A stretch of DNA of 64,000 bases from the NCBI RefSeq assembly GCF_000720135.1, contig NZ_JOIU01000004.1, positions 124,001 to 188,000 of the forward strand, given 5' to 3'. A program made the translations under genes and the position numbers. The DNA comes from Streptomyces sp. NRRL S-1022. Lineage in GTDB: Bacteria > Actinomycetota > Actinomycetes > Streptomycetales > Streptomycetaceae. This document shows positions 49,576 through 57,682 of this stretch, piece after piece (the first letter of the stretch is position 1; each line of letters opens with the position of its first letter). Below the pieces are notes generated by a model. That model saw only the letters and a program-made list of their open reading frames with translations. It did no database searches and had not been told where the DNA came from.

Positions 49576-50583
49576 TCAGGACTGCGGGGCCGGTTCCTCC
49601 GGGTGCGGGGCCGGTGGCGGGGGCTGGGCCGCGAAGTAGGCGATCGTCTGCTTCAGGCCCTCCTCCCAGGGGACCTGCGGCGACCAGCCGAGCAGTTCGC
49701 GCGCGAGGGTGGTGTCGGGGCGGCGCCGCCCGGGGTCGTCGACGGGCCGGTCTATGAACGCGATCGGGGACCGGGAGCCGGTCAGGGCGACCACCCGGCG
49801 GGCCAAGTCGGCCATGGTGATCTCGTCGCCGCCCCCGATGTTGACGGGCCGCACCGCCCTGCTCGCGGCGACCCGCAGGATGCCGTCGACGGTGTCGTCC
49901 ACGTAGCACAGCGAGCGGGTCTGGCTGCCGTCGCCGGTCACCGTGAGCGGTTCGCCGGCGAGGGCCTGGCAGATGAAGGTGGGGACCGCGCGCCCGTCGT
50001 GCGTCCGCATCCGCGGGCCGTAGGTGTTGAACAGCCGCACTATCCCGGCGTCCGTGCCGTTGGTGCCGGCGTGCGCCGTCACCAGGGCTTCCGCGAACCG
50101 CTTGGACTCGTCGTACACGCTGCGCGGCCCGACCGGGTTCACGTTGCCCCAGTAGCCCTCGTGCTGCGGGTGCACCAGCGGGTCGCCGTACACCTCCGAG
50201 GTGGAGGCGAGCAGGAAACGGGCGCCGTCGCGTTCCGCGATCGCCAGGGCGTTGCGGGTGCCGAGGCTGCCCACGTCCAGGGTCTCCAGCGGCATGCGCA
50301 GGTAGTCGGCGGGCGAGGCCGGGCAGGCGAAGTGCAGGACCAGGTCGTACGGGCCCGGCAGCTGCTCGGGGCAGCGCGCCGCGGAGACGTCGCAGTGCAC
50401 GTACCGGAAGCCGGGCCGGGCCTGGAACGGGGCGACGTTCTCGCGCCGCCCGCAGGCCAGGTTGTCGGCGCAGTCGACTTCGACGCCTGAATCCAGCAGG
50501 CGTTCGCACAGGTGGGAGCCGAGGAAGCCGGCGCCGCCGGTCACGAGGGCGCGCCGCCAGGAGAACGGTGTGTCACCAGTCAT
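49576..50583 (-). CDS. NAD-dependent epimerase/dehydratase, UDP-glucuronate decarboxylase-like
   Basis: This 335-aa extended SDR has GGAGFLGSHL (16-25), HFACPASPADYLRMP, STSEVYGDPLVHPQ, and YDESKRFAE with Tyr157 and Lys161. The YWGNVNPVGPRSVYDESKR region is close to UDP-xylose synthases (UXS), which oxidise and decarboxylate UDP-glucuronate. It is not close to HldD. The gene is the first in the operon, with a 32-nt gap before the carbamoyltransferase. It would supply UDP-xylose or an altered sugar; HldD-like epimerisation of ADP-heptose is possible but not supported by sequence. Confidence 0.82.
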   Translation of the reverse strand: MTGDTPFSWRRALVTGGAGFLGSHLCERLLDSGVEVDCADNLACGRRENVAPFQARPGFRYVHCDVSAARCPEQLPGPYDLVLHFACPASPADYLRMPLETLDVGSLGTRNALAIAERDGARFLLASTSEVYGDPLVHPQHEGYWGNVNPVGPRSVYDESKRFAEALVTAHAGTNGTDAGIVRLFNTYGPRMRTHDGRAVPTFICQALAGEPLTVTGDGSQTRSLCYVDDTVDGILRVAASRAVRPVNIGGGDEITMADLARRVVALTGSRSPIAFIDRPVDDPGRRRPDTTLARELLGWSPQVPWEEGLKQTIAYFAAQPPPPAPHPEEPAPQS

Positions 50584-51551
50584 GGGGGCTCTTCCTTCGT
50601 CGTCCTTGGGTCCACGCGTCCGCTTCGTCCGTGTCTGGACCTGCGTCGTCCGCGCACCTCGGGGAGGAATCGACGCGGGGCGTCCGGCGCGTGCCGCGTC
50701 GCCGGGTCCGACGTCGTCGGCCCGTTGAAGAAGGGAGGACAGGGCTCGGGTCCCGTCGTCACGCGGGACCGCCCTGGTCGGCCGCCACTGGCTGGACGGC
50801 ACTGGCAGCTGGGTTCCCCTGCCAGTTGGTTTCACACGTTGGATTCTTCATTGTCCGGAATCAGGGGTACTCGCGCGACTCAGCAGCCCCGATCACCACA
50901 GGGGAGACGCGAGCGGCTGCTGACCGGCCGGTTCAGCTTCCTGGAGGGTGCGGCCACCGCCGGGGACGTGCTCGCCCAGCGGCACTCGGCCGCGGCCTGA
51001 CGCGGGCCTGCATCCGGTTCGGCACGGCGTGGAACCCGATTCCGGGGTTTCCGGCCAGGCCGACTGGCCATGGAGACGCTCGGCCCGCGGGCGTACGACA
51101 CGCTGCTCTGCGTCCGCGGTCCGCCGCGCTGGCCCCAAGTGGCCTCCCTCCGTGCACGGTTCCGGTTTTTGAGACGACTCGCGGCCTGGGTGTCGGTGGT
51201 CGAAGGGCCGGCGGCGCCCGTAGGCCGGCGAGCGGATCACCGGCCGGCCAGGACTGCGCGCGGGTGCCGGCCGACATCCGGCCGGCCGCCGACGACTGGC
51301 CGGTGCCAGGGTCAGCGCCCGGGCCCGCACCCCGGGCCGGCCGGCGCTGGTGGCGGCGGACGCGGCGTGTCCGGGCATCCTGGACCACTGGTGGCGGTGG
51401 GCGCTCTCCGGAGCGGGCCGGACGGCCGCCGGACGCCACTCGATGCGCTGACCGGGCCCGGCGGACCGTGTAGCGCGCCGTGGCCGGGGCACTCGGCGCG
51501 GCGACGGCCGGCCGCTTTCGGGCCGCCGCGCGGACGCAGGAGGTAACGACC
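50584..51551. other. 968-nt stretch, no gene assigned
   Basis: This is the longest non-coding stretch of the window. It contains the promoter of the heptose operon (minus strand) and that of the hemerythrin gene (plus). Several open frames cross it, none with a ribosome binding site or known motif. A short frame at about 50928-51000 (TGRFSFLEGAATAGDVL) and one near 51380-51450 (LVAADAACPGILDHWWRW) look faintly protein-like and may be remnants. Confidence 0.3.
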
Positions 51552-52115
51552 ATGGGTCATGGCGGAAACGTCATCCAGGAGCTGACCACCGATCACCGCG
51601 AGGTCGAGGAGATCTTCGGCCGCATCGAGGCGCTGCCGCCCGGCTCCGCGGAACGCAAGACCCTCTGCGACCAGGCCACGATGGAGCTGGTCCGGCACTC
51701 CGTCGCCGAGGAGTCCTACCTGTACCCGGCGGTGCGCAAGCACGTGCCCAACGGGGGCGCCCTGGCCGACAAGGAGCTGGAGGACCACGCCAAGGCCGAG
51801 CAGCTCATGAAGGACCTGGAAGGCTGTGACGCGGACGATCCCCGCTTCGACACGCTCATGACCCAGCTGATGACCGAGATCCGGTCCCATGTGGCGGACG
51901 AGGAGCAGAACCTCTTCCCTCAGCTGGAGGCGGTCTGTCCCCCGGACGCGCTGATGGACCTCGGCGACAAGGTCCGCCGGGCGAAGAAGATGGCCCCCAC
52001 CCGTCCGCACCCGGCGGCGCCGGACACTCCCCCGGCCAACAAGATGCTGGCGCCGGGAGCCGGTCTGGTCGACCGGTTGCGCGACGCGCTGTCGGGGCGG
52101 GGCAAGGAGAGCTGA
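51552..52115 (+). CDS. Hemerythrin-domain protein
   Basis: This 187-aa protein has the His/acid ligands of a hemerythrin four-helix bundle: TTDHREVEEIF, RHSVAEESYLYP, LEDHAKAEQLMK and SHVADEEQNLFP. These give the H-x3-E/H-x4-E type pattern of a di-iron site. A basic Pro-rich tail follows after residue 140. It could sense or bind O2, NO or iron in the cytoplasm. AGGAGG lies 6 nt before the ATG. No operon partner is evident. Confidence 0.87.
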   Translation: MGHGGNVIQELTTDHREVEEIFGRIEALPPGSAERKTLCDQATMELVRHSVAEESYLYPAVRKHVPNGGALADKELEDHAKAEQLMKDLEGCDADDPRFDTLMTQLMTEIRSHVADEEQNLFPQLEAVCPPDALMDLGDKVRRAKKMAPTRPHPAAPDTPPANKMLAPGAGLVDRLRDALSGRGKES

Positions 52116-52130
52116 CAGGGTGCTCCCCCA

Positions 52131-52158
52131 CGGGGGCCGGGCGCACGCCCGGCCCCCG
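52131..52158. terminator. Strong bidirectional terminator (12-bp stem, 4-nt loop)
   Basis: CGGGGGCCGGGC pairs perfectly with GCCCGGCCCCCG across a GCAC loop, followed by TT. It lies in the gap between the convergent hemerythrin and DUF3040 genes. Confidence 0.75.
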
Positions 52159-52206
52159 TTCGGTGGCGCCGTCCAGTCGTCCGGTGCCGGCGTACGGCGG
52201 AGCGCC

Positions 52207-52545
52207 TCACAGCCACGGGGCGGGCCGGGTGCCGGAGCGGTGCCGGGGGTGGGTCGCCCGGCACAACAGCCGGAACGCCTGGAAGAGGGTGAGCGGCCAC
52301 AGCAGCGCGAAGCACCACAGCAGCGCGGGTTCCGAGGTGCGGATGCCCATGACGGCGACGAACGCCGAAGCGGCCGCCAGCAGGAGCACCGACGCCGGCA
52401 GCCACATCCGGTCCCGGACGGCCCCCATGCGGCGCGCCAACCGCCGGTCCTGCCGGAGGTTCGCCTCGATCTGCAACAACGCGAGCCGCTCGCTCGGTGA
52501 CAGCCGTACCTTGTCGTGCATGTCCCACATCTCCCAGTCGTCCAC
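52207..52545 (-). CDS. DUF3040 membrane protein
   Basis: This 112-aa protein has VRLSPSERLALLQIEANLRQ near the start, matching DUF3040, followed by two hydrophobic spans (MWLPASVLLLAAASAFVAVM; LLWCFALLWPLTLFQAFRL). Family members are short cytoplasmic-membrane proteins common in actinobacteria, with unknown role. The GTG at 52545 follows GGAGG 10 nt upstream; other in-frame Met residues (WEMWDM) lie just after it and lack a site. Confidence 0.78.
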   Translation of the reverse strand: MDDWEMWDMHDKVRLSPSERLALLQIEANLRQDRRLARRMGAVRDRMWLPASVLLLAAASAFVAVMGIRTSEPALLWCFALLWPLTLFQAFRLLCRATHPRHRSGTRPAPWL

Positions 52546-52755
52546 GGCAACGGCACCTCCTCCGCCGGCCGGCGGCCTCCGTCCCGCGGCACCGGGTTCC
52601 CCGCCCGGCCCGGCCGAAGCGGAGCCGTGGAACGGGGGCCGGGGGCAGGTACGTGCCGCTACACACCGTGAGCCCGCACGCGTACAGGTGTCCTTCCCAG
52701 CCGCAAGGCCGATACTTCCAAGTAGACGGGAACGGCCGGATACGAGGAGACACCC

Positions 52756-53748
52756 ATGAGGATGCTGATCAACGTGCCGGAGACCGTGGTGGCGGACGCG
52801 CTGCGCGGCCTGGCGAACGCGCATCCCGAACTGAACGTGGACGTGGAGAACCGGGTGATCGTCCGCCGCGACGCCCCCGTGTCCGGGCAGGTCGCGCTGG
52901 TCTCGGGCGGCGGCTCGGGGCACGAGCCGCTGCACGGCGGGTTCGTCGGACCGGGCATGCTCTCCGCCGCCTGTCCCGGGGAGGTCTTCACCTCGCCGGT
53001 GCCCGACCAGATGGCGCGCGCCGCGGCCGCCGTGGACAGCGGGGCGGGCGTGGTGTTCATCGTCAAGAACTACACCGGTGACGTGCTGAACTTCGACATG
53101 GCGGCCGAACTGGCCGAGGACGAGGGCATCCAGGTCGCCAAGGTGCTCGTCAACGATGACGTCGCGGTCACCGACAGCCTGTACACGGCCGGCCGGCGCG
53201 GTACCGGCGCGACGCTGTTCGTGGAGAAGATCGCGGGCGCCGCAGCGGCCGAGGGGCAGCCGCTGGAGCGCGTGGAGGCCGTCGGCCGCCAGGTCAACGA
53301 GAACTCCCGCAGCTTCGGCGTGGCCCTGAGCGCCTGTACGACCCCGGCGAAGGGCAGCCCGACCTTCGATCTGCCGGACGGTGAGCTGGAGTTGGGCATC
53401 GGCATCCACGGCGAGCCGGGCCGCGAGCGGCGGCCGATGATGACGTCCGGCGAGATCGCCGACTTCGCGGTGAACGCCGTCCTGGAGGACATGCCGCCGC
53501 GCAGTCCCGTCCTGGTCCTGGTCAACGGCATGGGCGCCACCCCGCTGTTGGAGCTGTACGGCTTCAACGCCGAGGTGCAGCGGGTGCTCCGGGAGCGCGG
53601 TGTCCCCGTGGCCCGCACCCTCGTCGGCAACTACGTCACGTCCCTGGACATGGCGGGTGCCTCGGTGACGCTGTGCCAGGTGGACGAGGAGCTGCTGCGG
53701 TTGTGGGACGCGCCGGTGAACACCCCGGCGCTGCGCTGGGGAATGTGA
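52756..53748 (+). CDS. dhaK: Dihydroxyacetone kinase subunit DhaK
   Basis: This 330-aa protein binds dihydroxyacetone covalently through a histidine in GGGSGHEPLHGGFVG, and has IVKNYTGDVLNF and NGMGATPLLELYGF, all DhaK hallmarks. In the PTS-dependent system DhaK hands the substrate to DhaL-ADP, which receives phosphate from DhaM. The ATG is preceded by GGAGACACCC. It is the first gene of dhaKLM, followed 66 nt later by dhaL. Confidence 0.92.
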   Translation: MRMLINVPETVVADALRGLANAHPELNVDVENRVIVRRDAPVSGQVALVSGGGSGHEPLHGGFVGPGMLSAACPGEVFTSPVPDQMARAAAAVDSGAGVVFIVKNYTGDVLNFDMAAELAEDEGIQVAKVLVNDDVAVTDSLYTAGRRGTGATLFVEKIAGAAAAEGQPLERVEAVGRQVNENSRSFGVALSACTTPAKGSPTFDLPDGELELGIGIHGEPGRERRPMMTSGEIADFAVNAVLEDMPPRSPVLVLVNGMGATPLLELYGFNAEVQRVLRERGVPVARTLVGNYVTSLDMAGASVTLCQVDEELLRLWDAPVNTPALRWGM

Positions 53749-53814
53749 TACGGCGGAGCAGGCGGCCGTCGATCCGGCCGTACGGTCAACAGCCCTATGA
53801 CGCGAGGAGTTCCA

Positions 53815-54423
53815 GTGCTCGACGCCGATTTCTTCCGCCGTTGGATGAGGGCGGTCGCCGCATCCGTCGACCGCGAGGCGGACCGGCTCACCGCCCTCGA
53901 CTCGGCCATCGGGGACGCCGACCACGGCAGCAATCTGCAGCGCGGGTTCACGGCCGTGGCGGCTGCCCTGGAGAAGGAGGCGCCCGGTACCCCGGGGGCC
54001 GTCCTGACCCTGGCCGGGCGGCAGTTGATCTCGACGGTCGGGGGTGCCTCGGGTCCGCTGTACGGGACCCTGCTGCGCCGGACCGGCAAGGCGCTCGGGG
54101 ATGCCGCCGAGGTCGGTGAGGAGCAGCTGGCCGCGGCGCTGCGGGAGGGCGTGGACGGGGTGATGAAGCTCGGCGGGGCGGCACCCGGCGACAAGACCAT
54201 GATCGACGCGCTGGCGCCGGCCGTGGACGCGCTCGGCTCCGGGTTCGCCGCGGCGCGGGCCGCCGCCGAGGAGGGTGCGCTGGCCACCACGCCGTTGCAG
54301 GCCCGCAAGGGCCGTGCGAGCTATCTGGGTGAGCGCAGCATCGGCCACCAGGATCCGGGGGCGACCTCGTCGGCGCTGTTGATCGCCGCGCTGGCCGACA
54401 CGGCGGAGGCGGGCGGTGAGTGA
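53815..54423 (+). CDS. dhaL: Dihydroxyacetone kinase subunit DhaL
   Basis: This 202-aa protein has DSAIGDADHGSNLQRGF (Mg-ADP binding Asp residues), GGASGPLYGTLLRR, and the C-terminal GERSIGHQDPGATSSALL. It holds a tightly bound ADP that is rephosphorylated by DhaM and passes phosphate to dihydroxyacetone on DhaK. A GTG at 53815 with GAGGAG 6 nt upstream is chosen; an ATG six codons earlier would also be in frame. The stop overlaps dhaM by 8 nt. Confidence 0.92.
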   Translation: MLDADFFRRWMRAVAASVDREADRLTALDSAIGDADHGSNLQRGFTAVAAALEKEAPGTPGAVLTLAGRQLISTVGGASGPLYGTLLRRTGKALGDAAEVGEEQLAAALREGVDGVMKLGGAAPGDKTMIDALAPAVDALGSGFAAARAAAEEGALATTPLQARKGRASYLGERSIGHQDPGATSSALLIAALADTAEAGGE

Positions 54424-54826
54424 GGGGAATTCGGTCGGGATCGTGCTGGTGTCGCACAGCGCGGAGGTGGCCGCCTCGGTTGCCGCGCTGGCGAAGGGCC
54501 TGGCGGGCGGGGCCCTCTCGGTGCCGGTCGCCCCGGCCGGCGGCACCGAGGACGGCGGGCTCGGCACCAGCGCCGAGCTGATCTCCGCCGCGGCGGCCTC
54601 GGTGGACCGAGGGGCCGGGGTGGCGGTCCTCACCGACCTGGGCAGCGCGGTGCTCACGGTGAAGGCGCTGCTGGCCGAGGGCGACGAACTGCCGGACGGC
54701 GCACGTCTGGTGGACGCTCCGTTCCTTGAGGGCGCGGTGGCCGCCGTGGTCACCGCCGCGACGGGTGCCGACCTGGACGCGGTGGAGGCCGCGGCGGTGG
54801 AGGCGTACGGCTACCGGAAGGTGTGA
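54416..54826 (+). CDS. dhaM: PTS-dependent dihydroxyacetone kinase phosphotransferase subunit DhaM
   Basis: This 136-aa EIIA-mannose-like domain has GIVLVSHSAEVA, with the His that accepts phosphate from HPr, then PAGGTEDGGLGTSAELISAA and VLTDLGSAVL. It is the single-domain form of DhaM and lacks fused HPr and EI parts, so phosphate must come from the general PTS encoded elsewhere. It starts at a GTG inside the end of dhaL (8-nt overlap). Confidence 0.92.
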   Translation: MSEGNSVGIVLVSHSAEVAASVAALAKGLAGGALSVPVAPAGGTEDGGLGTSAELISAAAASVDRGAGVAVLTDLGSAVLTVKALLAEGDELPDGARLVDAPFLEGAVAAVVTAATGADLDAVEAAAVEAYGYRKV

Positions 54827-54847
54827 GGGGTTCCCCGACCGGGCCGG

Positions 54848-55564
54848 TCAGTCGCCGGTGACGAAGAGCCTGGCCAGCCGCTCGCCCTCGGTGACCGCCG
54901 CCGCGTGGTCCTCGATGGGGCTGACTCGCGAGTCGCGGAAGACGATGTAGGTCACGTCCGAGGGCACCCCGCCGACCTGCGGGTCGGGGTCGATGCCGAG
55001 ACCGGCCGCGGTGGCGTAGGAGGCCTCGCCGATGAGGTCGCTGGGGCCGGTGTCGCCGACGACCGCGTACTGCACCCGGTCGCCGTGGACGACGGCGACC
55101 ACGGAGCCGCCCCGCACGCCGTACGCGCGGTAGTCCCAGCGGGAGCTGGGCGCCGGGACGACGACGTAGGGCAGGGTCTCGGCGCTCAGCTGGCGGCCGT
55201 CGGACTGCTGGAAGGCGGTGATGGCGGCGAACATCGGGTCGGTGCTGCTGTTGCAGTGGGTGGTGGGGCGGCCGTCGCAGTCGATGTCCATGTCGGCCTT
55301 CCAGAAGACGGCGTCGCGGGTGCCGCACACGGGGACGGTCGCGGGGCCGTCGGCATCGGTGCGGTAGCGGCCCTTGGAGAGCTCGGTGCACGTGCCCGTC
55401 CGGGCCAGCAGGTCGGCGGCGGAAACCGCGCCCTCGCCGCCGGCCACGAGCCGCTCGCGGGGCGGCAGGGCGGTGGCCGGCAGGGCGGTGGCCGCGGCGG
55501 GCAGTGCCGCCGGGGCGAGCAGTGCCGCACCGGCCGCGGCCAGTGTCAGCGACGGAAAACGCAC
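54848..55564 (-). CDS. Glycoside hydrolase family 75 chitosanase, secreted
   Basis: This 238-aa protein has a signal peptide of about 27 aa (VRFPSLTLAAAGAALLAPAA, then PAAATA). The mature part has DAVFWKADMDIDCDG and GDTGPSDLIGEAS, where an Asp and Glu correspond to the catalytic acids of GH75 chitosanases, then SDVTYIVFRDS at the C-terminal core. It cleaves chitosan outside the cell. A GTG start with AGAGGG upstream is preferred; the frame stays open further upstream. It is convergent with dhaM with a 21-nt gap. A strong inverted repeat lies about 110 nt upstream. Confidence 0.85.
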   Translation of the reverse strand: MRFPSLTLAAAGAALLAPAALPAAATALPATALPPRERLVAGGEGAVSAADLLARTGTCTELSKGRYRTDADGPATVPVCGTRDAVFWKADMDIDCDGRPTTHCNSSTDPMFAAITAFQQSDGRQLSAETLPYVVVPAPSSRWDYRAYGVRGGSVVAVVHGDRVQYAVVGDTGPSDLIGEASYATAAGLGIDPDPQVGGVPSDVTYIVFRDSRVSPIEDHAAAVTEGERLARLFVTGD

Positions 55565-55980
55565 GGTGAGGGGCCCTCTCGTCGGGGACAGGGGGAACAA
55601 CCAGCCCACTGTGCGGCCGGTCCGGGCGCCCGGCCACGGAAGCCACCGCGAAAGGGCCGGATGGAGCACGCCCCTGACACCCTGTCAGGGGACAGTGCGG
55701 GAGAGAAGGGCCGGGAGGGGGAACAACAGGGGCCGGGGGTCCGGCCGGTATCCGTCCGGACCCCCGGCCACCCGTGCCGGCGCGGGATCGGCGACGACAG
55801 CGTGTCCGCGCCACAGGCGTGAACTCCCCTGTGTCCCGGGGTGGTTCAGCCGTAGGGAGGCTCAGCATACGTAACCCCCGGGGACGGTCACCACCGCGGC
55901 CCCCTTGCTGCGGCCGCACCCGCCGGGCCATATTGGTCCGGACCTTTACGTGATGCCGAGGCCGTCGGGGAGGCAGGGCC
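55565..55980. other. 416-nt divergent intergenic region with an inverted repeat
   Basis: This is the promoter region of the GH75 gene (minus) and the FN3 lipoprotein gene (plus). Apart from the 55671-55691 repeat, no gene or clear motif was found. Confidence 0.35.
55671..55691. promoter_or_regulatory. 21-bp inverted repeat CCCCTGACACCCTGTCAGGGG
   Basis: Two perfect 9-bp arms have a 3-bp spacer. A second, overlapping palindrome CTGTCAGGGGACAG shares half of it. It sits 107 nt upstream of the GH75 start, fitting an operator for this gene; a terminator is less likely since no gene ends here. It does not resemble the DasR site. Confidence 0.5.
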
Positions 55981-56955
55981 GTGCGACGCGTTCCCGTTCC
56001 GCTCGTGCTGCTGTGTGGTTCGCTGCTGCTGGTGGCGTCGTGCGGGTGGAGCCGGGCCGACGACGGCGACGAGGGCCGGGTGCCGGGCGCTCCGGCCGGG
56101 ATCACCGCGGCGGCGGGCAGCGCCACGAGCGTGCACGTGATGTGGAACGCGGCGCCGGGGACCTCCGGGGTCCGTACCTACGAGGTCTATCGCGACACCA
56201 CAAAGGTGGCCGAAGTACCGGGTTCGCAGCACATGGTGGACGTCACCAGGCTCAGGCCGTCGACCATGTATGCCTTCACTGTGCGGGCCCGGGACACCGC
56301 GGGCCGGCTGGGCCCGCCGAGCCGGGCGGTGCGGGCCCGGACGCCGGCCGCGACGCCGGCGGACCGCTCGGCACCGACCCGGCCGCCGACCACCGACGGG
56401 CGGGCCGTGGGCAGCCGCGCGGTCCAGTTGGCCTGGGGCGCTTCCCGGGACGACCGGGGTGTGCTGTCGTACGACGTCTACCAGGGCGGCGTGAAGATCC
56501 ACAGTGTGGGCGGGAACCAGACCGGCACCGTCGTCACCGGGCTGCGCCCCGGCAGCCGGTACGTCTTCACGGTCCGGGCCCGGGACGCCGCCGACAACCT
56601 CTCCCCCGCCGGTCCGCCGGTCCGCCTCACCACGCCGGGCAGCGACGACGGCCGAGACCCCGCGCCCACCGGGTTCACCGCCACCACCCACCGCTCCGGC
56701 GGCGCCTACTACATCGACCTGGCCTGGGATCCGCCGCGCACGGACGGGGTGATCACCGAGTACCAGATCCAGGTGGACGGCACCACGGCCACCTCGCTCG
56801 TCTGGGGCGGCACTCCGCCGCGCGGCCGGGCCCGGCACAGCTTCTACACCGGCACCGCCGCCGGGGAGGAACACCGGGTACGGCTGCGTGCGCGGCTGCC
56901 GGACGGCACCTGGGGCGGCTGGTCGGCGCAGCGGAAGGTGACCACGGGCGGCTGA
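55981..56955 (+). CDS. Fibronectin type III repeat lipoprotein
   Basis: This 324-aa protein has a signal peptide with lipobox VASC near residue 20 (LLLVASCGW), so it is lipid-anchored outside the cell. Three FN3 modules follow at about 36-120, 130-215 and 225-320. They are marked by TYEVYRDTTKVAEV and SYDVYQGGVKIHSV, each with a VFTVRARD-like F/G strand, and by EYQIQVDGTT in the last. FN3 modules bind polysaccharide or proteins. The GTG start lies after GGGAGGCAGG. The partner polysaccharide is unknown; the neighbouring chitosanase suggests chitinous material. Confidence 0.83.
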   Translation: MRRVPVPLVLLCGSLLLVASCGWSRADDGDEGRVPGAPAGITAAAGSATSVHVMWNAAPGTSGVRTYEVYRDTTKVAEVPGSQHMVDVTRLRPSTMYAFTVRARDTAGRLGPPSRAVRARTPAATPADRSAPTRPPTTDGRAVGSRAVQLAWGASRDDRGVLSYDVYQGGVKIHSVGGNQTGTVVTGLRPGSRYVFTVRARDAADNLSPAGPPVRLTTPGSDDGRDPAPTGFTATTHRSGGAYYIDLAWDPPRTDGVITEYQIQVDGTTATSLVWGGTPPRGRARHSFYTGTAAGEEHRVRLRARLPDGTWGGWSAQRKVTTGG

Positions 56956-57135
56956 CCGGCGCACCGGCCCGGTGGCCGGCGTGCGCCGGACGGAGGAATC
57001 CGTCACCCGGCCGGGTCCCGCCCGCATGCGGTGCGCCCCGGGGCGGCGTTGGCTGCGGTTGAGGCAGCACGGACGTTTCCCGACCCTCGGCGGCGCATGG
57101 GACGTACCGCCGACCGTGCCGCCGGAGGCCAGACC

Positions 57136-57675
57136 ATGGACAACTCGCGACTCCTGCTCCGCTCCGGCCTGACCCTGGCGGCCGCCGCCGCGCTCCCGGC
57201 CGCGCTCGCCGGGCCGTCCGCGGCGGCCTCGGGCATCTCGGTCAGCACCACCGGCTCCACGGTCTCGGTGGTCACCAGCGCGTGCGCGCAGATCAACGGC
57301 AGCTGGGGGACGGCGGCCCTGCTCACCAGCCGGCAGGCGAACTTCGCCCAGGGCCGGCAGGTGGCGCTGTCCGGCACCTCCGTCAGCCAGTCCGCGGCCT
57401 GGTCGTCGGTGAGCCCGGGGACGTACACCGTCGTGGTGGTCTGCTCCAGCGGCAGCACCGCCGGCAGTCAGTCGGTGATCGTCTCCGCGCCCACGCGGCC
57501 GACGATCTCCGCGACCTCCAGCCCCGCTCCGTCCCGGGGCGTGATGGGCGGCCTCGGCGGCGCCGCCCGTGACTACGGCCCGCTGACGCTGGGTCTCGGC
57601 GGCGCCATGGTCGGCGCCGGGCTGGTCGCCACCGGCTGGTTCCTGCGCCGCCGCTCCAGGCCGTACCGCCTCTGA
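57136..57675 (+). CDS. Secreted, C-terminally membrane-anchored small protein
   Basis: This 179-aa protein has an N-terminal signal segment (LLLRSGLTLAAAAALPAALA) and an Ala/Ser/Thr/Val-rich extracellular part with two cysteines (TSACAQ, VVCSSG). A C-terminal TM (LGLGGAMVGAGLVATGWFL) is followed by RRRSRPYRL. It is like Streptomyces cell-surface proteins anchored by a TM, with no LPxTG sortase motif. The function is unknown. GGAGG lies 7 nt before the ATG. Confidence 0.72.
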   Translation: MDNSRLLLRSGLTLAAAAALPAALAGPSAAASGISVSTTGSTVSVVTSACAQINGSWGTAALLTSRQANFAQGRQVALSGTSVSQSAAWSSVSPGTYTVVVVCSSGSTAGSQSVIVSAPTRPTISATSSPAPSRGVMGGLGGAARDYGPLTLGLGGAMVGAGLVATGWFLRRRSRPYRL

Positions 57676-57682
57676 CCACCCT

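Noticed and set aside
49576..50583. SDR considered as HldD (ADP-heptose epimerase)
   Set aside because: Its motifs around Tyr157/Lys161 and the YWGNVNP segment fit UDP-glucuronate decarboxylases rather than HldD.
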